Shown here in pieces: positions 32,725 to 41,181 of a stretch of DNA of 64,000 nt (positions within the stretch are counted from its first letter, which is position 1; each line of letters begins with the position of its first letter). A model generated the notes under the pieces. The model made no database searches, was not told the DNA's origin, and saw only the letters and a program-made list of their open reading frames with translations. Source of the stretch: Streptomyces sp. cf386 (GTDB lineage: Bacteria; Actinomycetota; Actinomycetes; Streptomycetales; Streptomycetaceae); NCBI RefSeq assembly GCF_900103585.1, contig NZ_FNHV01000006.1, positions 124,001-188,000 on the forward strand. Direction: 5' to 3'. The position numbers and the translations under genes are program-made.

Positions 32725-34143
32725 ATGACCAAGGCCGGAACCACCCTGGTGGCAGCGGACGCCCCCGCTCCCGCCGTGCCTCTCCCCCGGCGCCGTGGCA
32801 TCGAACTGGCCCTCATCGTCGTGGCCGTCCTGCTCTCCGTGTACGGCTACTGCGCGGTCGGCCTCGCCAAACTCGGCACCGTCCCGCCCGGCGCCGCCGG
32901 TTACGGCGCCGGACTCGGCGTACTCGCGTTGGTCGCGCATCTGGCCGTGCGGCTGCGCGCCCCCTGCGCCGACCCGCTGCTGCTGCCGATCGGTGTGCTG
33001 CTCAACGGCCTCGGCCTGGTCCTGATCTACCGGCTCGACCTGGAGACGCCGGACGACCTGGCGGCGCCCACCCAACTCGTGTGGTCCACGCTGGGGGTGG
33101 CGCTGTTCATCATGGTCGTCCTCCTGCTGCGCGACCATCGCGTGCTCCAGCGCTACGCCTACGTCTGTGTCGTCGCCGCTCTCATGCTGCTCACCCTGCC
33201 GATCTTCTTCCCGTCCGTGAACGGCGCCCGCATCTGGATCCGGATCGCCGGATTCTCCATCCAGCCCGGCGAGTTCGCGAAGGTGCTGCTCGCGGTGTTC
33301 TTCGCGGCGTATCTGGCCGCCAACCGCAGTGCGCTGGCCTACACGGGCCGTCGGGTCTTAGGGGTCGAGCGGCTGCAACTGCCGACCGGGCGCGTCCTGG
33401 GTCCGATCGTCGCCATCTGGCTGCTGAGCGTGGGTGTGCTGGTCCTCGAACGGGATCTGGGCACCTCGCTGCTGTTCTTCGGCCTGTTCGTGGTGCTGCT
33501 GTACGTCGCCACCGGCCGCACCGGCTGGATCGCGCTCGGCCTGCTGCTCGCGGCGCTCGGCGCGGTGGCCGTCGGGCAGTTGGAGCCGCATGTGCACAGC
33601 AGGGTCGAGGACTGGCAGCACCCGTTCGCGTCGATCGAGGCGGGCGAGGGCCCCAACCAGCTGTCCCAGTCGCTGTTCGCCTTCGCGGCGGGCGGCATCC
33701 TCGGCAGCGGCCTTGGCCTCGGCCACTCGATCCTGATCGGCTTCGCGGTCAAGTCGGACTTCATCCTGGCGACGGCCGGGGAGGAGCTGGGTCTGGCGGG
33801 CCTGTCGGCGATCTTCCTCCTCTACGGCCTGCTGGTGGAGCGCGGCTACCGGGCGGGCCTCGCCCTGCGCGACCCCTTCGGCCGGCTGCTCGCGGTCGGG
33901 CTGGCCTCGATCGTGGCGCTCCAGGTGTTCGTGATCGCGGGCGGGGTGACGGGCCTGATCCCGCTGACCGGCATGGCGATGCCGTTCCTGGCGCAGGGCG
34001 GCTCGTCGGTGGTGACCAACTGGGCGATCGTGGCGCTGCTGATCCGGCTGAGCGACAAGTCGCGCAGTCGGCTCGGCGTTCCCAAGGGCGAGGAGGCCGC
34101 CGTGGCGACGGAACGCGACGCCCGTACGGAGGCGGTCCGATGA
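32725..34143 (+). CDS. FtsW/RodA/SpoVE-family SEDS glycan polymerase, with a TTA codon
   Basis: Polytopic SEDS protein of 472 residues with ~10-12 membrane segments. Key marks are FFPSVNGARIWIRIAGFSIQPGEFAKV, ERDLGTSLLFFGLF, SDFILATAGEELG and GLIPLTGMAMPFLAQGGSS. It polymerises lipid II with a partner class B PBP, encoded next by an ATGA overlap. Codon 212 is TTA (33358-33360), so full expression may wait for bldA tRNA during development, suggesting a role in aerial or sporulation-stage wall growth rather than general growth. Confidence 0.93.
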   Translation: MTKAGTTLVAADAPAPAVPLPRRRGIELALIVVAVLLSVYGYCAVGLAKLGTVPPGAAGYGAGLGVLALVAHLAVRLRAPCADPLLLPIGVLLNGLGLVLIYRLDLETPDDLAAPTQLVWSTLGVALFIMVVLLLRDHRVLQRYAYVCVVAALMLLTLPIFFPSVNGARIWIRIAGFSIQPGEFAKVLLAVFFAAYLAANRSALAYTGRRVLGVERLQLPTGRVLGPIVAIWLLSVGVLVLERDLGTSLLFFGLFVVLLYVATGRTGWIALGLLLAALGAVAVGQLEPHVHSRVEDWQHPFASIEAGEGPNQLSQSLFAFAAGGILGSGLGLGHSILIGFAVKSDFILATAGEELGLAGLSAIFLLYGLLVERGYRAGLALRDPFGRLLAVGLASIVALQVFVIAGGVTGLIPLTGMAMPFLAQGGSSVVTNWAIVALLIRLSDKSRSRLGVPKGEEAAVATERDARTEAVR

Positions 34144-35618
34144 CCCGGCACATCCGGCACGCCGCCTTCTTCTGCGCCCTGCTGCTGGCCGCGCTGCTGG
34201 TGAACGCCACCCGCATCCAGGTCTTCGAGGCGCCGTCCTACGACGACAACATCGCCAACCGCCGCCCCACGATCTCCCGGTACGGGCAGCCGCGCGGCGA
34301 CATCCTGGTCGGCGGCGAACCGGTCACCGGCTCCCACGACACCGGCGAACACCTCCGCTACGAGCGCACGTACACCAACGGCCCGATGTACGCCCCCGTC
34401 ACCGGCTTCGCCTCGCAGGTGTACGGCACGACGTTCCTGGAGCACTCCGAGGACGGCGTCCTGGCGGGCACGAACCCGCTGCTGTCGCCGTTCCCGCTGT
34501 GGAAGGGCGCCACCACCCGCGACCGCAACCCCGGCGGCGACGTCGTCACCACCCTGCACCCCGGCGCGCAGGAGGCGGCGTTCGAGGCGCTGGCCGGACG
34601 CAAGGGCGCGGTCGCCGCCCTGGAGCCGGCCACCGGGCGGATCCTGGCCCTCGTCTCCGGCCCGTCGTACGACCCGTCGGTGCTGTCCGGGAACGGCTCG
34701 GCGGTGCCAAGGTCCTGGAAGTCGCTGAACCGCGATCCGGACAAGCCGATGCTCAACCGGGCGGTGCGCAAGACCTATCCGCCGGGTTCGACCTTCAAGG
34801 TGGTGACCGCGGCGGCGGCCCTGGACGCGGGCGTGGTCGAGGACCTGGACAAGCGGACGAAGTCCCCGGATCCGTACCGTCTGCCGGGCACCAGGACCTC
34901 GCTGACGAACGCGTCCAAGGGCTGCCGGGACGTCCCGCTGCGCAAGGCGTTCGAGTGGTCCTGCAACACGGTGTTCGCCAAGCTGGGGGTCAAGGTCGGG
35001 GTGGAGCGGATGGCGGCGACGGCGCAGGCCTTCGGCTTCAACGACGCGGGCGTGCGGATCCCGTTCTCGGTCTCCGAGTCCACCTTCGACACCAAGGTGG
35101 ACCGGGCCCAGCTCGCCCTGTCGTCGATCGGCCAGTACAACACGCGGGCCACCCCGCTGCAGATGGCGATGGTCGCGGCGGCGGTGGCGAACGGCGGCAA
35201 GGTGCGGTCGCCGTATCTGGTGGAGCGCACGACCCGGGCGGGCGGATCCACGGTGTCGACGGCGGGCTCGGGCCCGGCGCGGCAGGCGATGCGCCCGTCG
35301 ACCGCCGTGCTCCTCAAGGAACTGATGGTGGACGTCGTACGGGAGGGCACGGGCAGCAGCGCCTGGATCCCGGGCGCGACGGTCGGCGGCAAGACCGGCA
35401 CCGCCCAGCACGGCCTCGGCAACTCCGGGACGCCGTACGCCTGGTTCGTCTCCTGGGCGCAGGGCGACCTGGATCTGGAGCCCAAGGTGGCGGTGGCGGT
35501 GGTGGTGGAGGACGCGGACGCCGACCGGGGCGAGATCAGCGGCGGTGGGGACGCGGCGCCGATCGCGCGGGCGGTGATGCAGGCGGTGCTGAAGTCACCC
35601 TCGGGCGACGGCGGTTGA
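34140..35618 (+). CDS. Class B penicillin-binding protein (transpeptidase)
   Basis: The 492-residue protein has an N-terminal membrane anchor (~7-22), a dimerisation module (SRYGQPRGDILVGG) and a transpeptidase domain with active-site Ser217 in SxxK (STFK), SxN as SCN at 274-276 and KTG at 418-420. It is coupled to the SEDS gene, forming the standard polymerase/transpeptidase pair. Its 3' end overlaps the convergent kinase-like gene by 24 nt. Confidence 0.95.
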   Translation: MTRHIRHAAFFCALLLAALLVNATRIQVFEAPSYDDNIANRRPTISRYGQPRGDILVGGEPVTGSHDTGEHLRYERTYTNGPMYAPVTGFASQVYGTTFLEHSEDGVLAGTNPLLSPFPLWKGATTRDRNPGGDVVTTLHPGAQEAAFEALAGRKGAVAALEPATGRILALVSGPSYDPSVLSGNGSAVPRSWKSLNRDPDKPMLNRAVRKTYPPGSTFKVVTAAAALDAGVVEDLDKRTKSPDPYRLPGTRTSLTNASKGCRDVPLRKAFEWSCNTVFAKLGVKVGVERMAATAQAFGFNDAGVRIPFSVSESTFDTKVDRAQLALSSIGQYNTRATPLQMAMVAAAVANGGKVRSPYLVERTTRAGGSTVSTAGSGPARQAMRPSTAVLLKELMVDVVREGTGSSAWIPGATVGGKTGTAQHGLGNSGTPYAWFVSWAQGDLDLEPKVAVAVVVEDADADRGEISGGGDAAPIARAVMQAVLKSPSGDGG

Positions 35619-37565
35619 CCTCGGCTCCTGGATCAGGGCGGTCGGCAGGGCGACGTACGCCGTGACGCCCGTGCCCTGGGTGGGGCGGAGCTCGACATGG
35701 GCGCCGAGGCGGGCGGCGAGGGCGCCGACGACATGGTGGCCGAGGAACCGGGTCGGGGCGGTGTGCAGGGCGTCGCCCCTGCCGGACAGTACGGCGTTGG
35801 ACTCGGCCATGCGCTCCGGGGTCATCCCGATCCCCCGGTCCACGACGGCCAGGCAGTACTCGGTGCCGTCCCGCCAGCCGTAGACCTCCACGGGCTGCTT
35901 GGGCGGGCTGAACATCAGCGCGTTCTCCACCAACTCGGCCAGCAGATGGGACAGTTCGGCGACGCAGTGGCCGCGGACACCGCACTGCTGGATGTCGACG
36001 GCGGCCACCCGCCGGTACTGCTCGACCTCCGACACGGCCGACCGGACCACGTCGGCGACGGCGACCGTGCCCTTCCAGGACCGGGCCGGCGACTCCTCAC
36101 CGGCGAGCACGAGGAGCGACTCGGCGTTGCGGCGCATCCGGGTGGCGAGGTGGTCGAGTTCGAAGAGTTCGGCGAGGGCGTCCGGGTCGAGCTCCTGGCT
36201 CTCCAGGGTGGTGATCAGGCCGAGCTGCCGGTTGAGCAGGCTCTGGTTGCGGCGGCCGAGGCTGGCCAGCGACTCGGTGCTGGTGCGGCGCAGGACGGCC
36301 TGCTCGGCGGCGAGCCCGACGGCGGTGTCCTCGACGTTGCGCAGGGCGGCGGCCAGACGGCTGATCTCCCGTGCCCCACCGGGCAGTTGAGGCCGCTCGG
36401 ACTCCGGCACGGGCGGGCTGTCGGGGTCGGCCTCCTGGATCCGCCGGACGGCCTCGGGCAGCCGGCCCCCGGCGACGGCGTCCGCCTCGTCGGCGAGGGC
36501 GCCGAGCGGCCGGGTGATGGAGCGGGCCGAGAAGACGGCGAGCGCGACGGCCACCCCGAGGATCAGCACCCCGAGGGCGAGGAACCCACCCAGCTGCCGC
36601 GTGGCGGCGGACCCGGCCTCGGCGGCGCGGCCACGGACGTCGTCCCCCACCGCCCTCTGCACACCGTGCAGATCGTCGACGAGGGTCGTCATGTCGGCCC
36701 ACCAGCGACCGGGGGCGACCGCGAGCACGGACCCGTCGGCACCCCGCTCGGCCCGCGCCTCGTATGCGGCGACCCGGCGCGCGGCGGCCGTACCGAAGGC
36801 GTCGTCGAGCGCCGACTCCTCGTCTCCCCCGGCGAGTTGCCGGAACTGCCCCAGCGCGGCCACCCGGGTGGCCCGGACCTCCGTGAAGTCGAGGTACTCC
36901 CCGGACCGGAACCGCCCGGCCGCGAACACCCCGTTGAGGGAGCCGCGTTCGAGCGCGACGGCCTCCGTGGCCCGGGCGAGGGCCTGGAGCGCCTGCACGC
37001 CCTCGGCGATCCGCCGGTCACCGTCCGGCGCACCGGCCGACTCGGCGTCGATGAGGACGGTGACGGCCTTGGTGTACGTCCGCAGGGTGGCGGCGCGGTC
37101 GGCGGTACCGGCGTCGACGTCCTCGCGGGTCGCGGTGAGCGCGGCGAGGGGAACGTCGGCGGCGCGCAGGGCGGAGAGCGCGGCAGCGGGCAGCGCCCCG
37201 CTCTCCTCGTCGAGCGCGGCACGCAACGCGTCCCGTGCCTCGTCGGTACGGCCGCGCTGCGCGACGACGTCGTCGCGGTACCCCTCTTCGCCTCCCAACA
37301 GCCCGTTGGTCAGCCCGCGTTCGCGCTGCACCTCCCGGACGAGCCCCTGTGCGCGCAGCAGCACCCCCACATGCGCCTCGGTCTCCCGGGCGGCGGACCA
37401 GTCGGCGGCACGGTCGGCGACGCCGAGCCCGATGAGGGCGAGCAGCAGACAGGTGGGAACGGCCAGCACTATGGCCATACGGCCACGGATGGAGCGCCAG
37501 CCGGGAAGAGCGGCCGGGCGGCGGCGGACGGTCGAGCGGAGGGTGGTCAGTACATTCCCCGTCAT
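35595..37565 (-). CDS. Histidine-kinase-like ATPase with nitrate/nitrite-sensing (NIT-type) domain
   Basis: The ~656-residue protein has TM1 (~28-50), a long extracellular helical NIT-like domain (VQRERGLTNGLLG near the start, ALERGSLNGVF later), TM2 (~325-350), HAMP and a coiled helical region. The GHKL ATPase follows with LLAELVENALMFSPP and VVDRGIGM. The helical region where a kinase would have an H-box reads RRNQSLLNRQLGLI, with no phospho-acceptor His, as in conservon CvnA proteins. Unlike those it stands alone, without roadblock, DUF742 or GTPase genes. ATG 37565 was chosen; an earlier frame to 37733 would overlap the divergent gene's start. Confidence 0.88.
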   Translation of the reverse strand: MTGNVLTTLRSTVRRRPAALPGWRSIRGRMAIVLAVPTCLLLALIGLGVADRAADWSAARETEAHVGVLLRAQGLVREVQRERGLTNGLLGGEEGYRDDVVAQRGRTDEARDALRAALDEESGALPAAALSALRAADVPLAALTATREDVDAGTADRAATLRTYTKAVTVLIDAESAGAPDGDRRIAEGVQALQALARATEAVALERGSLNGVFAAGRFRSGEYLDFTEVRATRVAALGQFRQLAGGDEESALDDAFGTAAARRVAAYEARAERGADGSVLAVAPGRWWADMTTLVDDLHGVQRAVGDDVRGRAAEAGSAATRQLGGFLALGVLILGVAVALAVFSARSITRPLGALADEADAVAGGRLPEAVRRIQEADPDSPPVPESERPQLPGGAREISRLAAALRNVEDTAVGLAAEQAVLRRTSTESLASLGRRNQSLLNRQLGLITTLESQELDPDALAELFELDHLATRMRRNAESLLVLAGEESPARSWKGTVAVADVVRSAVSEVEQYRRVAAVDIQQCGVRGHCVAELSHLLAELVENALMFSPPKQPVEVYGWRDGTEYCLAVVDRGIGMTPERMAESNAVLSGRGDALHTAPTRFLGHHVVGALAARLGAHVELRPTQGTGVTAYVALPTALIQEPRSTAVARG

Positions 37566-37731
37566 GCCCCGTGAGGCTACGGGCGGGCCGGTCAGGGCAC
37601 GGTTTCCCGCCCGTAAGACAGTCGTAGACAGGTACTCACCCCCGCACGGCCCCGACTGTGAAGAGGGACATGTGCCCACGTACTGAGACGCCCCCTGGGA
37701 CCGCTCCGCCGCCCGACCTATCGTTCGGTCC

Positions 37732-38250
37732 ATGACGACATCAGCCGATCCGGAAGCCGCCTACGAACTCGCCCAGGTCAACATCGCCCGCCTCAAGGCC
37801 CCTTTGGACTCCCCGCAGTTGAAGGACTTCGTCGACAACCTGGACCCCGTGAACGCCGACGCCGAGGCCGCCGACGGCTACGTATGGCGGCTGAAGGGCG
37901 ACTCGGGGGACGCGACGGACGTGAGCGTCTTCGGCGACGAGTGGCTGATCATCAATCTGACGATGTGGCGGGACACGAACGCCTTGACCGCGTACATGTA
38001 CCAGGGCCGCCACCGCGAGATGCTGGCCCGTCGCCGCGAGTGGTTCGAACGGGTGCAGGAGGCGATGACGGCCCTGTGGTGGGTGCCGGCGGGCCACCGC
38101 CCGACGGTCGCCGAGGCGGAGTCCCGCCTGCTGCACCTGCGCACGAACGGCCCGACCCCGTACGCCTTCACCCTGCGCACGTCGTTCCCGCCGCAGGGGG
38201 CGGAGCCGGTGCTGGGGGAGGTGCCGGAGGGGCTGGGCTGCGAGGTCTAG
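37732..38250 (+). CDS. DUF3291 domain protein
   Basis: The 172-residue protein opens with AAYELAQVNIARLKAPLDSPQLKDFVDNLDPVN, then GYVWRLKGD and the paired Trp motif NLTMWRDTNALTAYMYQGRH. These are hallmarks of DUF3291, a dimeric alpha/beta-barrel fold similar to antibiotic-biosynthesis monooxygenases but without assigned activity. It is followed by a stem-loop terminator. The neighbours do not suggest a role. Confidence 0.85.
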   Translation: MTTSADPEAAYELAQVNIARLKAPLDSPQLKDFVDNLDPVNADAEAADGYVWRLKGDSGDATDVSVFGDEWLIINLTMWRDTNALTAYMYQGRHREMLARRREWFERVQEAMTALWWVPAGHRPTVAEAESRLLHLRTNGPTPYAFTLRTSFPPQGAEPVLGEVPEGLGCEV

Positions 38251-38259
38251 CTCCGGCCA

Positions 38260-38286
38260 TGGACCGGGGAAGATCTCCCCGGTCCA
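38260..38286. terminator. Bidirectional stem-loop terminator
   Basis: TGGACCGGGG (38260-38269) pairs perfectly with CCCCGGTCCA (38277-38286) around a 7-nt loop. It lies between the convergent DUF3291 and protease genes. There is no T-tract. Confidence 0.75.
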
Positions 38287-38298
38287 CGGGCGGGCGGG

Positions 38299-40743
38299 TC
38301 AGAGGTCTCCGATGTACCAGCCGCGCGCCGCGGTCCAGCACAGCTCGTTCAAGAGGCCGTCCGCCCCTCGGTAGACGACGCGCTGGGCGTCACCGACGAC
38401 GTACCCCTGGGGGTCGCCGGCCGCCGGGATGCCCTGCGCCACCGCGTCCAGCCCACCGCGCTGCCAGCCCGTCGGCGCGGACCACCACAGCTCGTGGATA
38501 CGACCGTCCGTCCCCCGGTAGACGATGTGCTGCGTGTCCGCCAGCACGTAGCCGAACGGCTCGCCCGCCGCCGGAACCGCCTGCGCCACCGCCGACGTAC
38601 CACCCACACGCCACCCCGTGGCCACCGTCCACCACAGCTCATGGACATGGCTGTCCGTCCCCCGGAAGACCACGTGCTGGCTGTCGCCGAGGACATACGC
38701 CTGGGGGTCGCCGGCCGCCGGGATGCCCTGCGCCACCGCGTCCAGGCCACCGCGCTGCCAGCCGGTCGGCGCGGACCACCACAGCTCGTGGACACGGCCG
38801 TCCGTCCCCCGGTAGACGATGTGCTGACTGTCGCCCAGGACATAGCCATACGGCTCGCCCGCCGCCGGAACCGCCTGCGCCACCGCCGACGTACCGCCCA
38901 CACTCCATCCCGTGGCCGCCGTCCACCACAGCTCATGAACACGGCTGTCCGTCCCCCGGAAGACGACATGCTGACTGTCGCCCAGGACATAGCCGTGCGG
39001 ATCGCCCGCCGCCGGGAGACCCTGGGCGGCGGCGTCCAGTCCGGGTGTGCGCCAGCCGCCGCTCGCCGGGGACCACCACAGCTCGTGGATACGGCCGTCC
39101 GTCCCCCGGAAGACGACATGCTGACTGTCGCCGAGGAGGTACGCGGCCGGGTTGCCCGTCGCCGGGATGCCGAGTGCCGACGCGCCCAGGTCGCCGACGC
39201 GCCAGCCGCCGGTCGTCGGGGACCACCACAGCTCGCGCAGGAGGTTGTCCGCGCCGCGGTAGAAGACGTGCCGGTCGGTACCCCGCGCGTAGGCCGCGGG
39301 ACCGCCCGCCGCCGGGACCGCGGCGTGCACCGCCGCCTGGGCGTCGGCCAGGCCCCAGCCGGTGGCCAGATCGAAGCCGGGGCGCGCGGCATGGCCGCCC
39401 GTCCGGGGATTGCACGTGCCGGTCGTGATGTCCTTCGCGGTGCGCGTCAGGGCGTTGCGCATCCCGCGCAGGTTCAGGCCCGGCTGGGTCTGGCGGATCA
39501 GCGCGCAGATGCCGGCGATCTGCGGGGCCGCCGCCGAGGTACCGCTGAACGCCGCCCAGCCGTCGTTCGGGGCGGTCTCGTCACCGTTCGGGAAGGCCGC
39601 CCCGTTGCCCAGGTCCCGGTCGATCTCGCAGCCGGCCGGAACCGGCAGCATGATGTACGCGGCGCGCGGGAGCAGACCGACCAGACCGCTGAGATCGGGG
39701 ACGTTGCGGCCGGGGTAGACGCGGCTGGCGAAGCCGCTGGCGTAGTCGGAGGCGCGGGCGTTGCCCACCTGGTCGACGTACACACCGCCGGCGGCGATGA
39801 CGGCGGGGTGCTGGGCGGGGAAGCCCCAGTGGCCGTTGCCCGCCGAGAACACCACGATGATGCCGTTCGCCGCGGCCAGCTCGACCGACCACGCGAGGGC
39901 CCGCTGAATGGCGCTCAGCGGCTGGTTCGGGACGTCGTATCCCCAGCTGTTGCTGATGATCTGCGGGGCCGGGGTGCGGGCCACGGCGGTGTTGAACGCG
40001 CCGAGGATGTTGACGAAGTTCGCCTTGACCATCGAGAAGTCGATACCGGGCGCCAGGGCGAGCGCGTTGGCGGATTCCCCGGTCCCGTGGCCGTTTTCGT
40101 CGGCGGCCGGGTTGTTCGCACCCGGGCCGAGCACGACCGTACCGTTGAGATTCCGGGCGATGAAATACGGGTGCCGGAACCAGCCGCTGTCCACCATGGT
40201 CAGCCGGATTCCATTTCCCTTGATTCCCTTCTGGTGCGCCCGGTTCGCGCCCAGCAGTGCCGCCACCTGGTCCGGCACCTCCAGATGCCAGTAATTCACC
40301 TTCGGCGGGGTGGCGTTCTGGAACGCGAACACCGGCTCCTCGATGGCGACGCCCTCCACGACGTCGCCGACCGGTGTGCCGGCGGTGGAGATCAGCCCGG
40401 GCAGGTCGGTGTCCGGCGAGTCGATGAAGGTGGCGGTCGTCTCCTGCGCGCCCGGCTTGACGACCTCGCGTTCCTCCGTGACCAGCCGGGTGCCGAAGTA
40501 CTCCTGGTAGAGGGCGGGCGGACCCGCGATGTTGAGGGTCTGCGGGGACCGCTGCAGAACGCGGAAGCCGGCCCTGGTCAGCCGTTCCTCGGCGGCCGCC
40601 ACGACCTGGTCCTCGGATGTGTAGTCCACCGCCTGTCCGACGGTGACGTCGTCCGCCTCGAACAGCGAGGTCCCGCCGACGGAACGCGGCGACGCCTGGG
40701 CGAACAGAATTTCGGGCAGCCTTGAATCGACCTCATCGGGCAT
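38299..40743 (-). CDS. Leaderless subtilisin-like (S8) protease with propeptide domain and seven C-terminal propeller repeats
   Basis: The 814-residue protein has no signal peptide. Residues ~40-145 form a propeptide-like domain (RAGFRVLQRS, then GPPALYQEYFGT and VEGVAIEEP). The S8 domain (~165-475) has Asp185 (TMVDSGW), His219 (ENGHGTGES), oxyanion Asn303 (SAGNGH) and Ser403 (FSGTSAAAPQ). From ~480 to the end are seven ~49-residue repeats with the core HVVFRGTDGRIHELWW, the count expected of a seven-bladed, lectin-like beta-propeller. GGGGGAGAAA precedes ATG 40743. The divergent gene at 40888 encodes a free copy of the propeptide-like domain. Confidence 0.88.
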   Translation of the reverse strand: MPDEVDSRLPEILFAQASPRSVGGTSLFEADDVTVGQAVDYTSEDQVVAAAEERLTRAGFRVLQRSPQTLNIAGPPALYQEYFGTRLVTEEREVVKPGAQETTATFIDSPDTDLPGLISTAGTPVGDVVEGVAIEEPVFAFQNATPPKVNYWHLEVPDQVAALLGANRAHQKGIKGNGIRLTMVDSGWFRHPYFIARNLNGTVVLGPGANNPAADENGHGTGESANALALAPGIDFSMVKANFVNILGAFNTAVARTPAPQIISNSWGYDVPNQPLSAIQRALAWSVELAAANGIIVVFSAGNGHWGFPAQHPAVIAAGGVYVDQVGNARASDYASGFASRVYPGRNVPDLSGLVGLLPRAAYIMLPVPAGCEIDRDLGNGAAFPNGDETAPNDGWAAFSGTSAAAPQIAGICALIRQTQPGLNLRGMRNALTRTAKDITTGTCNPRTGGHAARPGFDLATGWGLADAQAAVHAAVPAAGGPAAYARGTDRHVFYRGADNLLRELWWSPTTGGWRVGDLGASALGIPATGNPAAYLLGDSQHVVFRGTDGRIHELWWSPASGGWRTPGLDAAAQGLPAAGDPHGYVLGDSQHVVFRGTDSRVHELWWTAATGWSVGGTSAVAQAVPAAGEPYGYVLGDSQHIVYRGTDGRVHELWWSAPTGWQRGGLDAVAQGIPAAGDPQAYVLGDSQHVVFRGTDSHVHELWWTVATGWRVGGTSAVAQAVPAAGEPFGYVLADTQHIVYRGTDGRIHELWWSAPTGWQRGGLDAVAQGIPAAGDPQGYVVGDAQRVVYRGADGLLNELCWTAARGWYIGDL
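38310..39345 (-). repeat. Seven in-frame ~147-bp repeats encoding propeller blades
   Basis: Within the protease gene the blade unit recurs seven times. Blades 3 and 5 are nearly identical, as are blades 4 and 6, so the array looks like a two-blade unit (~295 bp) copied in tandem. The outer blades 1 and 7 have diverged most. Confidence 0.85.
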
Positions 40744-40887
40744 TTTCTCCCCCAACTCCGATGAACATTCCGACGAACCCGCCAAAGAAAACTTCGACGG
40801 ACAGCCTTCATCTATAGGGGAAACCACACCCGTTGGACATACTCATTTAGACGTATGCCCTCATGATTCTCGACCGTTGGACGAACC

Positions 40888-41181
40888 GTGACCCAGAATT
40901 CCCTGAACCCTCTTTCGTCCCATGTGCTGCTCGTCCCGCAGAAACCCGTCGAGCGAGTACGCGCATACTTCACGGACCATGGATTCGACGTGGGTGAGCT
41001 GATCGCCTCGGGTTTCGCGCTGACCGGGCCACGGGCCGCGTACCTGGAGACCTTCGGGACGGACCCGGACACCGTGCAGTCGGACGAACTGCCGCTGGAG
41101 CGGCTGCCGCACGAGATCGCGGACGGTATCGAGGCGGTGGCCGTCCTTGCGCCGCCCGACTTCGGCCCGGCGTCCTACTGA
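40888..41181 (+). CDS. Small protein homologous to the propeptide domain of the adjacent S8 protease
   Basis: The 97-residue product (GTG 40888) matches the protease N-terminal domain along its length. GFDV...FALTGPRAAYLETFGTD here parallels GFRV...LNIAGPPALYQEYFGT there, and IEAVAVLAPPDFG parallels VEGVAIEEPVFAF. The two genes are divergent, 144 nt apart across an AT-richer promoter region. S8 propeptides fold and inhibit their own protease, so this could be a trans-acting inhibitor or chaperone. That role is inference; the similarity is read directly. Its stop overlaps the convergent ferritin-like gene by 7 nt. Confidence 0.7.
   Translation: MTQNSLNPLSSHVLLVPQKPVERVRAYFTDHGFDVGELIASGFALTGPRAAYLETFGTDPDTVQSDELPLERLPHEIADGIEAVAVLAPPDFGPASY

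Noticed and set aside
38299..39345. CRISPR-like repeat array
   Set aside because: The repeats are in frame, ~147 bp long and encode propeller blades; there are no short repeat-spacer units or cas genes.
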